Below are positions 1 to 7,080 of a stretch of 7,179 nucleotides of DNA, piece after piece. The position numbers and the translations under genes were made by a program. Source of the stretch: Gammaproteobacteria bacterium TMED139. GTDB taxonomy: Bacteria; Pseudomonadota; Gammaproteobacteria; Pseudomonadales; Pseudohongiellaceae. Within the stretch, counting starts at the first letter, position 1. Each line of letters starts with the position of its first letter. Location of the stretch: the NCBI GenBank assembly GCA_002172295.1, contig NHGO01000015.1, positions 7,823-15,001 of the forward strand. Direction: 5' to 3'. The notes beneath the pieces were generated by a model that saw only the letters and a program-made list of their open reading frames with translations, had not been told where the DNA came from and did no database searches.

Positions 1-2264
1 GGTAAATACTTGAAAAGCGCCGGTGTAAAAGACAGCAAGAGGATAGGCAACGCCATCCCGAATCCCAATGAAACAAATACGAACATTGCAACCAGCCAAG
101 ACTGTGTGAGAGCAAAACCAATAGCAGGCCCCATAAATGGTGCGGTGCAAGGAGTGGCGACGGTTGTTGCTAGAACACCGGTAAAGAACGAACCTTTGTA
201 ACCACCCTTAGATGTTAACTCACTTCCGGCGCCCATCAAGCCAGCACCAATTTCAAACACACCAGACAAACTGAGCGCCATAAGGAAAAATAAATAAACA
301 ATAAATGCCAGAAACCAAGGTTGTTGGAACTGAAATGCCCAACCGACCGCCTCACCACCTGCGCGAAGGAGAATTAACAGGCTCGCCAAGCCCACAAACG
401 CAGCAATAACACCGATGGTGTATACAATTCCATCCATCCGTTGCTTAGATTGGGATTCACCAATATTTTTCGTGAAGCTTAATGCCTTAATCGAAAGAAC
501 TGGGAACACGCATGGCATTAAATTAAGGATCATGCCACCTATCAATGCGAAGAGCATGTAAACAAACAAATCGCCCCCTCCACCGTCAGCACTATCAAGG
601 TCGCTAGAGACTGCTGCAAAAGGAGTAATAGTCGTCAGATTAGCGTCTGCCGCAGGGTTAACAAAATCGTATGCAACTCTCTCACCCAAATTGCTTTCCA
701 GAACGAGCACTCCATAAACATCGGACAAATCATCAAGCATGCGCCTCGGTTGCTGATGGGTAATTTGCAGTAAGTTCTGCTGGATGCTGACATCCCTGAG
801 TGGCCCTGGCTTAATTACCCGCCTTTCCTCAGGGAAAAACCAAGCATCTGTGTAATTCGAGAACAACGGATCGGGCGAATCAAAACCCAAGCTTATTCGC
901 TCACCAGCCACCGCAATGATCGATTTAATATTATGATCAGTTGTTGGTAAACTTTGTCTCGCCGTAGCGAACAGTTGTGTTGCGCTTGCATTAAGTTCAG
1001 GCACTTCGCTCACAGGCAGTTCAATATTTAATCTCTGCTCTCCCGGGATACAAATTTGTTCACACACATTCCAAAAAGCTAATACACTCAACTCAACACT
1101 ATCCCCTTTAAAATCTTCCGGGACCGTGACCTCCACAGGAAGAAGAACCTCCTCCTCGTAACCAAAGTTGACTAGATCCGTTTCATAAAACGGCAACCAG
1201 TGGGGTGCTGGCCATTGAATCTCTCCAATTAATGTGCCCTCGGGAGCGAGCCACTCTGTAAGACTTGTTGGTTCTCCGCTGTCTCCACCCATTTTCCAGT
1301 AGGTGTGCCAAAGGTCCGCAGGATCAAGTCGCAGACCGAGCCACGTGGTCTGACCAGGAACAATATTTGTTGTTTCAGATATAAGCTCAACTTCAATACT
1401 ATGGTCCCAAGCAACGTTTGAAAGTTGAGGCCTAATATCATAGGACCGCCAAGCGCCATCCTCATCAATGAGTTTTAAGGCACCGCTCAGTTCTGCAAGA
1501 TTTTCTGGATATCTGCGATGCTGTTCGGTCGAAATTTGTATGCGATTCCCATCTAACATTACCTTACGATAAGGAGCATATTTCATAATTCTCCGCTCGG
1601 TCGGAAAGAAATAAGCTTCATCAACATTATCAAACACCCCCTCAGAGGAGGCAATCATGATATTCACCTTTTCATCATAGGCATTAAAATTCGCAATCAG
1701 GTTATGTTGGTTTTCAGCGATTGGCGTTAGAGCTCTTGAGTCCGCAAAGCCTTCTTCCCACCGCGGATCAATTTCAAAAGAGTCAGCTACTGGCAAAGCT
1801 AGCGAAAAAGTAGCATCACCAGGGATGCATATTTCCTCACAAACCTGCCAATCAATTTTCGCGCTGAGGTCAAACGTAGGTTCATTAAAATCTAACGGCA
1901 CGCTAACCGGCAAAGGCAGAATTACCTCTCGTTCATAGGTGAAAGTGACCAACTCGCTTCCCAAGAAAGGTGTCCATTCGGGAATTGGCCAAACTATATC
2001 CCCAACTGCTGAACCGTCTGGAACCTCCCACTCACTTGTATAGGTTGCCACTCCGCTATCACCGCCAAACTTCCAATAAGTATGCCAATGCTCTATGGGG
2101 TCAAGTCTAATGCCGAGCCAGAAGGTTTCCCCAGGAACAACCACCAATGTTTCTGAAATTAAATCCACCTCGATTTGGTCAGTTTTATGCATTTGACCAA
2201 AGCTAGAAGCAGACAAAGCAATAAAGCTCAAAAATATCAATAGTTTGTGAAAATAACTTCCCAT
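1..2264 (-). CDS. dsbD: DsbD/ScsB-family thiol:disulfide reductase with duplicated periplasmic module (3' end beyond window)
   Basis: This membrane protein carries electrons from cytoplasmic thioredoxin to periplasmic partners such as DsbC. The frame is open from the ATG at 2264 to the window edge: 754 codons are visible and there is no stop. Residues 1 to about 23 look like a signal peptide (MGSYFHKLLIFLSFIALSAS then FGQ). Residues 31-289 and about 290-548 are two copies of one DsbD N-terminal-like module, each with a CExIC pair (C142/C146, C401/C405), a WHTYWK motif and a later FFPxERR motif. The transmembrane part starts near residue 567, with the family's two core cysteines in NLMPCVFPVLS (C585) and ATPCTAPFMG (C706). 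More helices follow to residue 754. The remaining helices and the usual C-terminal thioredoxin domain would lie outside the window. The NLMPCVFP/ATPCTAPF signature fits the ScsB-like branch better than classical E. coli DsbD. The start is supported by the signal peptide; the ribosome site is weak (TTGAG). The family call is firm, the exact subfamily less so. Confidence 0.9.
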   Translation of the reverse strand, partial: MGSYFHKLLIFLSFIALSASSFGQMHKTDQIEVDLISETLVVVPGETFWLGIRLDPIEHWHTYWKFGGDSGVATYTSEWEVPDGSAVGDIVWPIPEWTPFLGSELVTFTYEREVILPLPVSVPLDFNEPTFDLSAKIDWQVCEEICIPGDATFSLALPVADSFEIDPRWEEGFADSRALTPIAENQHNLIANFNAYDEKVNIMIASSEGVFDNVDEAYFFPTERRIMKYAPYRKVMLDGNRIQISTEQHRRYPENLAELSGALKLIDEDGAWRSYDIRPQLSNVAWDHSIEVELISETTNIVPGQTTWLGLRLDPADLWHTYWKMGGDSGEPTSLTEWLAPEGTLIGEIQWPAPHWLPFYETDLVNFGYEEEVLLPVEVTVPEDFKGDSVELSVLAFWNVCEQICIPGEQRLNIELPVSEVPELNASATQLFATARQSLPTTDHNIKSIIAVAGERISLGFDSPDPLFSNYTDAWFFPEERRVIKPGPLRDVSIQQNLLQITHQQPRRMLDDLSDVYGVLVLESNLGERVAYDFVNPAADANLTTITPFAAVSSDLDSADGGGGDLFVYMLFALIGGMILNLMPCVFPVLSIKALSFTKNIGESQSKQRMDGIVYTIGVIAAFVGLASLLILLRAGGEAVGWAFQFQQPWFLAFIVYLFFLMALSLSGVFEIGAGLMGAGSELTSKGGYKGSFFTGVLATTVATPCTAPFMGPAIGFALTQSWLVAMFVFVSLGFGMALPILLLSFTPALFKYL
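621..1397 (-). repeat. Internal tandem duplication, copy 2 (DsbD N-terminal module, residues about 290-548)
   Basis: This is the second copy. It begins IEVELISET and includes WLGLRLDP, LWHTYWKMGGDSG, the cysteine pair CEQICIPG (C401/C405) and AWFFPEERR. The spacing to copy 1 is exactly 259 residues from the first isoleucine through the second cysteine, and 257 residues at the FFP motif, so only a two-residue net length change has built up. DNA similarity is also visible, for example around 1301-1371 against 2078-2148. The right boundary is approximate. Confidence 0.82.
1398..2174 (-). repeat. Internal tandem duplication, copy 1 (DsbD N-terminal module, residues 31-289)
   Basis: This is the first copy of the duplicated periplasmic module. 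It begins IEVDLISET and includes WLGIRLDP, HWHTYWKFGGDSG, the cysteine pair CEEICIPG (C142/C146) and, in its second half, AYFFPTERR at about residues 217-225. Each copy probably folds as two beta-sandwich domains, as known for ScsB N-terminal regions; that fold assignment is inference. Confidence 0.85.
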
Positions 2265-2413
2265 GCTTAACTCAATTCAATGATTTCGGAAATCGCACCC
2301 AACGCTTACATCGGCTACCTAGCCAAAAGGTAACAAATAAGCCTATTTGTGTCATGCCAATTAGCGTAATGTTTTCGGCACTTTGAGCTAAAACCTGTAG
2401 AAAAATTCACTAT
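2265..2413. other. Intergenic spacer between recJ and the dsbD-like gene
   Basis: These 149 bases carry no gene that I can see. A perfect 7-bp inverted repeat with a 4-base loop lies at 2333-2350 (ACAAATA/TATTTGT), but no T-tract follows it on the minus strand, so it is not a standard terminator. A weak minus-strand promoter candidate has TTGGCA at 2355-2360 as -35 and, 17 bases on, TTTGTT at 2332-2337 as a poor -10 (3 of 6 matches). Whether the dsbD-like gene has its own promoter or is read through from recJ cannot be settled from sequence. Confidence 0.4.
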
Positions 2414-4150
2414 TTAACGAATACTCAGGATATGCTCTACAACCAACTGAAGGCTGGTATTGCCTTGAAAATGATTCGTTTCGATTCGGTAGATTATTTC
2501 TATTTCGCTCGAATTTTGGTCTGGCCAATGACCTGCCTCCACATTGAACGCTATCGCGTCAAGCGTTCCGCTTGGATCATCAGTGGGACTGAGCATCATT
2601 TTGAGATGATTTTCTCCAACTTTTCTGTGCTGAACAAGGTTAAAACGTCCATCAAACAATGGCTCTGGAAACTCTTGCCCCCAAGGCCCAGCTTCCTCAA
2701 TTAAATAAGCAACCTGCAGATTCAGCCATTTTGCCTCAACCCATCCATCGCTAAAAACTCTCGCTTTCAGTTGATCCTCATCAAGCAGCCTGCCAACCTC
2801 CTCAGTAAAGGCATGATCAAAAGCTTCAAAATCGTTTTTATTGAGACTTAAACCCGCCGCCATCGCGTGCCCGCCAAATTTGTTTATTAACCCCGGGTTC
2901 TTAGTAGCAACTTGATCCAAAGCGTCACGAATGTGAAACCCTTTCACTGACCTGGCGGAACCTTTTAGTTCCTCGCTTCCATCTACTTGAGCAAAAGCGA
3001 TAGAGGGTCTATGAAATTTATCTTTAATCCTTGACGCTATAATTCCTACAACTCCTTGATGCCATCGATCGTCGAAAAGGCATATGCCAGGCGGCAAATC
3101 TTCGATTTTCATCGAAATTTCGTCTAGTGCCTCCCATGCTTGTTCACGCATATCTGCTTCAATCTTTTTTCTGTCTCTGTTTATTCCATCCAACGAAAGA
3201 GCATAATGATATGCCTCATTTTCTGATTCGCTCAATAGACATTCAATGCCTACTGACATATCTTCCAATCTTCCAGCTGCATTTAACCGAGGAGCCAAAC
3301 TGTAACCAATGTCGCTCGCTTTGAGCCTATTAGCCTCACGATTGGACACCTTTAATAGGGCTTCAATGCCAGGGCGCGCTTTTCCCGCCCTTATACGTTT
3401 AACCCCTTCATCGACTAAAATGCGATTATTTCTATCGAGAGCAACAACATCCGCAATAGTGCCAAGTGCCACTAAATCAAGTTGATTAGCAAGATTTGGC
3501 TCTTCAAGATTGGATTTCTCAAACCAATTAAGCGATCTAAGATGGCTACGCAAAGCCAGCATAAGATAAAAAGTTACCCCAACACCAGCGATACACTTAC
3601 TTGGGAATTCGCAACCAGGCTGGTTGGGATTAAGTATTGCCTGAGCAGCGGGAAGATGGCTAGGAGCAATATGGTGGTCTGTAATTAATACGGCGATACC
3701 AGCAGCATTCGCACACTCAACTCCTGCCACGCTTGAAATCCCATTATCTACGGTTATGATTAGATCCGGGTTTTTTAACCGTCCTAACTCAACAATTTCT
3801 GGAGTCAGTCCGTAACCAAACTCAAACCTGTTAGGCACCACGTAATCGATCTGCTTTAAACCGAACTGCTTTAAACAATTAATAGCTACAACGCAGCTAG
3901 TTGCCCCATCTGCATCAAAATCAGCGACGATCAATACTCGCTGCTGCTGCTCTAAGGCAATCATGAGCAGTTCAACTGCATCGCCTATGCCCATAAGCTT
4001 ATCTGGTGTTAGCAAATTATTGAGACCTAACTCTAACTCATCAGCATCGGATATTGTGCGCTGCTTATATATCTTTTGAATTAGGGGATGAACTGAATCG
4101 TTGAATTGGAGACCAGTATTAACAGACCTTCTAAGAACTTCTATTGACAT
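2414..4150 (-). CDS. recJ: Single-stranded-DNA-specific 5'-3' exonuclease RecJ
   Basis: RecJ degrades single-stranded DNA 5' to 3' in RecFOR recombination, mismatch repair and processing of stalled forks; it acts in the cytoplasm with metal ions, normally manganese or magnesium. At 578 residues it is full length (E. coli RecJ is 577). The DHH phosphoesterase motifs are all visible: DFDADGATS (residues 77-85), TVDNGISS (133-140), ITDHH (156-160) and LGTIADVV (229-236). LAPRLNAAGRLEDMSVG spans 285-301. The second (DHHA1) half contains GSARSVKGFHIRDAL (397-411) and KFGGHAMAAGLSL (424-436). The C-terminal domain includes EAGPWGQEFPEPLFDG (486-501). All catalytic aspartates and histidines appear intact. 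The start is 7 bases after the thrC stop and has an AGGG ribosome site 5 bases upstream, so it is probably co-transcribed and perhaps translationally coupled with thrC. Confidence 0.97.
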   Translation of the reverse strand: MSIEVLRRSVNTGLQFNDSVHPLIQKIYKQRTISDADELELGLNNLLTPDKLMGIGDAVELLMIALEQQQRVLIVADFDADGATSCVVAINCLKQFGLKQIDYVVPNRFEFGYGLTPEIVELGRLKNPDLIITVDNGISSVAGVECANAAGIAVLITDHHIAPSHLPAAQAILNPNQPGCEFPSKCIAGVGVTFYLMLALRSHLRSLNWFEKSNLEEPNLANQLDLVALGTIADVVALDRNNRILVDEGVKRIRAGKARPGIEALLKVSNREANRLKASDIGYSLAPRLNAAGRLEDMSVGIECLLSESENEAYHYALSLDGINRDRKKIEADMREQAWEALDEISMKIEDLPPGICLFDDRWHQGVVGIIASRIKDKFHRPSIAFAQVDGSEELKGSARSVKGFHIRDALDQVATKNPGLINKFGGHAMAAGLSLNKNDFEAFDHAFTEEVGRLLDEDQLKARVFSDGWVEAKWLNLQVAYLIEEAGPWGQEFPEPLFDGRFNLVQHRKVGENHLKMMLSPTDDPSGTLDAIAFNVEAGHWPDQNSSEIEIIYRIETNHFQGNTSLQLVVEHILSIR

Positions 4151-4155
4151 TAAAA

Positions 4156-4159
4156 CCCT
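4156..4159 (-). promoter_or_regulatory. Ribosome binding site of recJ, overlapping the thrC stop codon
   Basis: AGGG on the minus strand lies 5 bases before the recJ ATG. Its first two bases are the last two of the thrC TAG stop. This supports the recJ start and places ribosomes finishing thrC directly on the recJ initiation region. Confidence 0.6.
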
Positions 4160-5546
4160 AGGAATGTTTTTGAATGAACTCGGTCACTGAGGATAGGCTG
4201 TTGGGCAGGACTGAATATCGTTCTTCACGATCAAACAAATCGCCTAAATGTTCCGGTAGGTTAGGTTCTTTAAGACCTGCAGCGCTAATAGCATCACTGA
4301 ATTTAGCTGGGTGAGCTGTTGCTAGTGTAACTATAGGTGAAGTCGTATTTTCTGAGCAGTCTCTTCCCGATTTAACACCCACAGCAGTATGAGGGTCTAC
4401 TAATATTGAATTTTTTGTAAACAGCTCACTAATCAATTGACACGTCGTTGCATCATCAACACTAGAGCTATCAAAACAAGACTTCATCTGCGCCCATTGT
4501 TCAGCACTCACACTCAATGTTTCCTTTCCGAAACGATCCATAAATTTACACAAAGCAGGCGAATCTTTACCAAGCAAGTCATACAAATAGCGCTCAAAAT
4601 TTGACGAGACTAAAATATCCATGCTTGGCGAAAAGGTTTTACTAAGTTCTGTCGTAGAGTATTCATTGCGGCTAATAAAACGATGAAGAATATCGTTCTT
4701 ATTTGTAGCAACTATCAATCGATCAATCGGTAAACCCATGCGTCGCGCCAAATAACCAGCATATATGTCCCCAAAATTCCCTGTCGGTACCGAAAAAGAC
4801 ACTTTTTTATTTGGGGCGCCTAGCTTTAAAGCCGCATAAAAATAATAAACGATTTGCATGAGAATTCGAACCCAATTAATCGAGTTCACAGCCACAAGAC
4901 TCTTATTGCTTGGCAAAAACGCCTGATTCGCAAACGCTGCCTTTACGATTCTTTGACAGTCGTCAAAATTGCCTTCAATGGCCAAGTTAAAAACATTATC
5001 ACCAGGCACTGTGGTCATTTGTTTACGCTGTACAGCCGAAACTCGTTGATAAGGGTGCAGAATATACATTTCCACTCGCTCAGAGTGACGACAACCTTCA
5101 AGGGCTGCTGACCCCGTGTCACCAGAAGTGGCCCCTAGGATTACGACCCGTTGGTCATTTTTTCTCAACACATGGTCTAGAAGGCGCCCTAATACCTGTA
5201 GGGCAAAATCCTTAAAAGCCAGAGTTGGGCCATGGTAAAGTTCCAGTAGATATTCATGTTCAGACAATCGCGTCAGCGGAGCAACTTCAGGATGCTTGAA
5301 TGCAACATAACTTTCATCAATGACTTTTTTTAATTGTGATGTCGGAATTTCGCCATCAACGAACGAAGTGACGATTTCTAAAGCTAAATCCGCATATTGC
5401 AGAGACTTCATTGCCTCGATCTGTTCCGCAGAAAAAGTTGGAAGAGTTTGGGGAATAAACAATCCGCCATCAGGAGCTAGGCCAGAAAGAAGAACTTGCT
5501 CAAAATTTTGCGGCGGGCATCCACCTCTGGTACTTATGTATTTCAT
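4158..5546 (-). CDS. thrC: Threonine synthase
   Basis: ThrC is a pyridoxal-phosphate enzyme that converts O-phosphohomoserine to threonine and phosphate, the last step of threonine synthesis. The protein has 462 residues from the chosen start. The N-terminus MKYISTRGG and the APDGGLFIP motif are typical of the family. The PLP lysine is in GPTLAFKDFA (K112). The phosphate-binding loop is GATSGDTGSAA (138-148), PTGNFGDIYAGY lies at 254-265, and ATAHPAKFSDA lies near the C-terminus (409-419). Nothing essential is missing. An ATG six bases further upstream (5552) is in frame, but the only Shine-Dalgarno-like element, GAG at 5553-5555, touches that ATG directly and is 6 bases from the one at 5546; family N-termini also begin MKYIS. 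The gene lies just after hom and before recJ on the same strand. The homoserine kinase that supplies its substrate is not in the window. Confidence 0.96.
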   Translation of the reverse strand: MKYISTRGGCPPQNFEQVLLSGLAPDGGLFIPQTLPTFSAEQIEAMKSLQYADLALEIVTSFVDGEIPTSQLKKVIDESYVAFKHPEVAPLTRLSEHEYLLELYHGPTLAFKDFALQVLGRLLDHVLRKNDQRVVILGATSGDTGSAALEGCRHSERVEMYILHPYQRVSAVQRKQMTTVPGDNVFNLAIEGNFDDCQRIVKAAFANQAFLPSNKSLVAVNSINWVRILMQIVYYFYAALKLGAPNKKVSFSVPTGNFGDIYAGYLARRMGLPIDRLIVATNKNDILHRFISRNEYSTTELSKTFSPSMDILVSSNFERYLYDLLGKDSPALCKFMDRFGKETLSVSAEQWAQMKSCFDSSSVDDATTCQLISELFTKNSILVDPHTAVGVKSGRDCSENTTSPIVTLATAHPAKFSDAISAAGLKEPNLPEHLGDLFDREERYSVLPNSLSSVTEFIQKHS

Positions 5547-5552
5547 TGTCAT

Positions 5553-5555
5553 CTC
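5553..5555 (-). promoter_or_regulatory. Shine-Dalgarno-like GAG that favours the downstream thrC ATG
   Basis: The minus strand reads ACGAG, ATG, ACA, ATG. The GAG has no spacer to the first ATG (5552) and a 6-base spacer to the second (5546), so it favours the second as the real start. The match is only three bases, so the support is modest. Confidence 0.4.
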
Positions 5556-5573
5556 GTAAAAAATAATCGATCA

Positions 5574-6893
5574 TCAAACCTCAAATGATTCGACTCGAAT
5601 GCGATTAATTGCACCGGCCACCTCTTCTAGACTCTCTATTTCATTCATAGCTAGATTCAAGTTTCTTTCTCTTGCTAAATGAGTAAGAATTATAATCGGT
5701 ACTATTTCACTAATTGGTTCTTTTTGTATAACCGCCTCAATACTAATTCCATGTGTTTGCAAAATACTTGATATTTTTGCCATTACTCCCACTCTATCCA
5801 TCGCTGGAATTCGTAGGTAATATTCTGTTTTGATATCTTCAATATTTAATATTTGCGCATCTTCATACATCGTTTGATAACCAAGCGATGGATAAATAGG
5901 ACTCTCAGATCTAGCTATTTTATGACGAGCTATATCAATGAGGTCAGCAACAACCGCTGAAGCGGTTGCGTCACCACCCGCCCCGGGCCCGCTGTAAAGA
6001 GTTGAACCGACCGCGTTACCATTAATCATAACCGCATTTTCAACACCATTCACATTAGCAAGTAATTGGGCTTTTGAAATTAAAGTAGGATGCACTCTCA
6101 TTTCTATGCCGGACAAAGAACGGTTCGCAATACCAAGGTGCTTAATCTTATAACCTAATTCATCGGCGTAACTAATATCCTCTGGGGTGATTTCACTGAT
6201 TCCTTCCGTATAGGTCTTATCAAATTGCAAAGGAATACCAAATGCAATTGAACTCATAATAGTAAGTTTATGCGCTGCATCAATACCTTCGATATCGAAT
6301 GTCGGGTCAGCTTCTGCGTAACCCAAGGTTTGAGCTTCCTCTAAAACGTCATTAAACTGACGATCATCTGAAGTCATTTTCGTAAGTATAAAGTTTCCGG
6401 TTCCGTTTATTATGCCTGCTAGCCAGTTAATCTTATTTGCCGCAAGCCCTTCCCGTAAACCTTTAATTATTGGAATCCCCCCCGCAACGCTGCTCTCAAA
6501 CGCTAAAACAACATTGCTCTTTTGAGCTACTTCAAAAAGCTCATTGCCCCGTTCCGCAATTAATGCCTTGTTGGCGGTGATAACATGCTTCCCGTTCGAT
6601 AATGCTTGTTTTATCACTTGATATGCAGGGTCGTAGCCTCCAATTGTTTCAATAACCACCTCCACCGATGGATCATTCACCACCGCGAAAGGATCTGTCC
6701 CTACACAAGGTATGCCATCAACCTGCGAATGGTTTAGCGTCCGGGTAGCAACCTGAGATACGCTTATAGACGCGCCGGCACGGCGGCGAATTTCGTCTGA
6801 ATTTTCTCCAGTTAACAACTTAAGTGTTGCGCCACCGACTGTGCCAAGACCACAGATACCAACCTTGACTTCTTTATCTAACTTATTTTCCAT
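5574..6893 (-). CDS. hom: Homoserine dehydrogenase, monofunctional with C-terminal ACT domain
   Basis: This enzyme reduces aspartate-4-semialdehyde to homoserine with NAD(P)H, at the branch point to threonine and methionine. The 439-residue length matches monofunctional bacterial enzymes (about 430-440), and there is no fused aspartokinase. Visible parts are the Rossmann nucleotide loop GICGLGTVGG (12-21), the TANKAL motif (106-111, K109), NGTGNFILTKM (163-173) and the signature GYAEADPTFDIEGIDAAHKL (191-210), which holds the catalytic D205/K209 pair. GPGAGGDATASAVVADL follows at 302-318. An ACT domain spans roughly 358-435 (YYLRIPAMDRVGVMAKISSIL), so feedback inhibition by threonine is likely by family. 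The start agrees with homologues, where VKVGICGLG lies close to the N-terminus; the ribosome site is poor. The gene ends in two tandem TGA codons (the second at 5571-5573), and thrC starts shortly after. Confidence 0.97.
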   Translation of the reverse strand: MENKLDKEVKVGICGLGTVGGATLKLLTGENSDEIRRRAGASISVSQVATRTLNHSQVDGIPCVGTDPFAVVNDPSVEVVIETIGGYDPAYQVIKQALSNGKHVITANKALIAERGNELFEVAQKSNVVLAFESSVAGGIPIIKGLREGLAANKINWLAGIINGTGNFILTKMTSDDRQFNDVLEEAQTLGYAEADPTFDIEGIDAAHKLTIMSSIAFGIPLQFDKTYTEGISEITPEDISYADELGYKIKHLGIANRSLSGIEMRVHPTLISKAQLLANVNGVENAVMINGNAVGSTLYSGPGAGGDATASAVVADLIDIARHKIARSESPIYPSLGYQTMYEDAQILNIEDIKTEYYLRIPAMDRVGVMAKISSILQTHGISIEAVIQKEPISEIVPIIILTHLARERNLNLAMNEIESLEEVAGAINRIRVESFEV

Positions 6894-6940
6894 CTTAAAT
6901 AGGTTCTCTGCTACGAACGATCTTAATTATTGAAATACAC

Positions 6941-6983
6941 CACTTGATTTTAGCTATACCGCTATTAAATTATACTTCAAGTG
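6941..6983. repeat. Spaced inverted repeat around the hom -10 region
   Basis: CACTTGA at 6941-6947 is the exact reverse complement of TCAAGTG at 6977-6983, with 29 bases between the arms. The arms bracket the TATAAT box. They could be paired half-sites for a regulator or a chance match; seven-base arms at this spacing are weak evidence. Confidence 0.25.
6969..6974 (-). promoter_or_regulatory. Probable -10 box of the hom-thrC(-recJ) promoter
   Basis: A perfect TATAAT stands about 75 bases upstream of the hom start on the minus strand. The matching -35 is poor: at 17-18 base spacing the sequence is TGCGAA or CTGCGA, part of the palindrome at 6985-6996, so an activator may be needed. An alternative overlapping promoter is TTGAAG (6975-6980), a 16-base spacer and TATAGC (6953-6958). 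Either would give a leader of roughly 55-70 bases. Confidence 0.5.
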
Positions 6984-6984
6984 A

Positions 6985-6996
6985 GCGAATATTCGC
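6985..6996. promoter_or_regulatory. 12-bp perfect palindrome, possible operator
   Basis: GCGAATATTCGC is its own reverse complement and lies where the -35 element of the TATAAT promoter would be. A dimeric regulator bound here would overlap RNA polymerase. I do not recognise the site as that of any named regulator, and the operator role is inference. Confidence 0.35.
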
Positions 6997-7029
6997 AGAC
7001 CTGAGTTTTTTTTCGACAAGGATATAAGT

Positions 7030-7057
7030 AAAAAAAAACCCGCTAAAAAGCGGGTTT
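7030..7057 (-). terminator. Rho-independent terminator downstream of dsbC
   Basis: On the minus strand the perfect 9-bp stem AAACCCGCT/AGCGGGTTT (arms 7049-7057 and 7036-7044) with a TTTT loop runs into an uninterrupted run of nine T residues (7030-7038), three of them in the stem. It begins 23 bases after the dsbC stop codon. The plus strand has only three T residues after the stem, so termination is mainly for dsbC transcripts, which separates dsbC from the hom operon. Confidence 0.93.
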
Positions 7058-7080
7058 CATTGCCAATGTTGAGCGCAAAC

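Larger units (their letters stand above)
6894..7080. other. Intergenic region between dsbC and hom
   Basis: These 187 bases hold the dsbC terminator, the likely hom promoter, a perfect palindrome and a wider inverted repeat, each listed separately. The leader downstream of the predicted start point (about 70 bases) contains no short reading frame rich in threonine or isoleucine codons and no terminator-like hairpin, so an enteric-style thr attenuator is not evident. Confidence 0.6.

Noticed and set aside
10..201. Short plus-strand open frame near the window start
   Set aside because: It lies wholly antisense to the membrane domain of the dsbD-like gene, whose frame encodes the conserved ATPCTAPF motif here; it has no recognisable product.
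1229..1468. Minus-strand 79-residue open frame in another frame
   Set aside because: It overlaps the second DsbD module in a different frame; the family motifs WLGLRLDP and HTYWK are in the long frame, so this one is a shadow.
621..2174. Duplication as an assembly error
   Set aside because: The copies have diverged to about 58% protein identity, so they are not a sequencing or assembly artefact, and the frame is open throughout.
2333..2350. ACAAATA/TATTTGT hairpin as a recJ terminator
   Set aside because: The stem is nearly all A-T pairs and no T-tract follows on the minus strand, so it does not meet the usual form of an intrinsic terminator.
2432..3688. Three short plus-strand open frames antisense to recJ
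   Set aside because: They are opposite the conserved DHH and DHHA1 coding regions, lack convincing ribosome sites and have no family features.
4854..5559. Two short plus-strand open frames antisense to thrC
   Set aside because: They are opposite conserved threonine synthase motifs and show no sign of being translated.
6894..6968. Leader-peptide attenuator upstream of hom
   Set aside because: The leader has no ATG-started short frame with runs of threonine or isoleucine codons and no terminator hairpin before hom; the only small frame, from a GTG, is six codons without regulatory codons.
6985..7013. Plus-strand terminator formed by the palindrome and the T8 run at 7006-7013
   Set aside because: The palindrome has no loop, so only a 4-bp stem could form, the T run is 9 bases away, and there is no plus-strand gene to end there.
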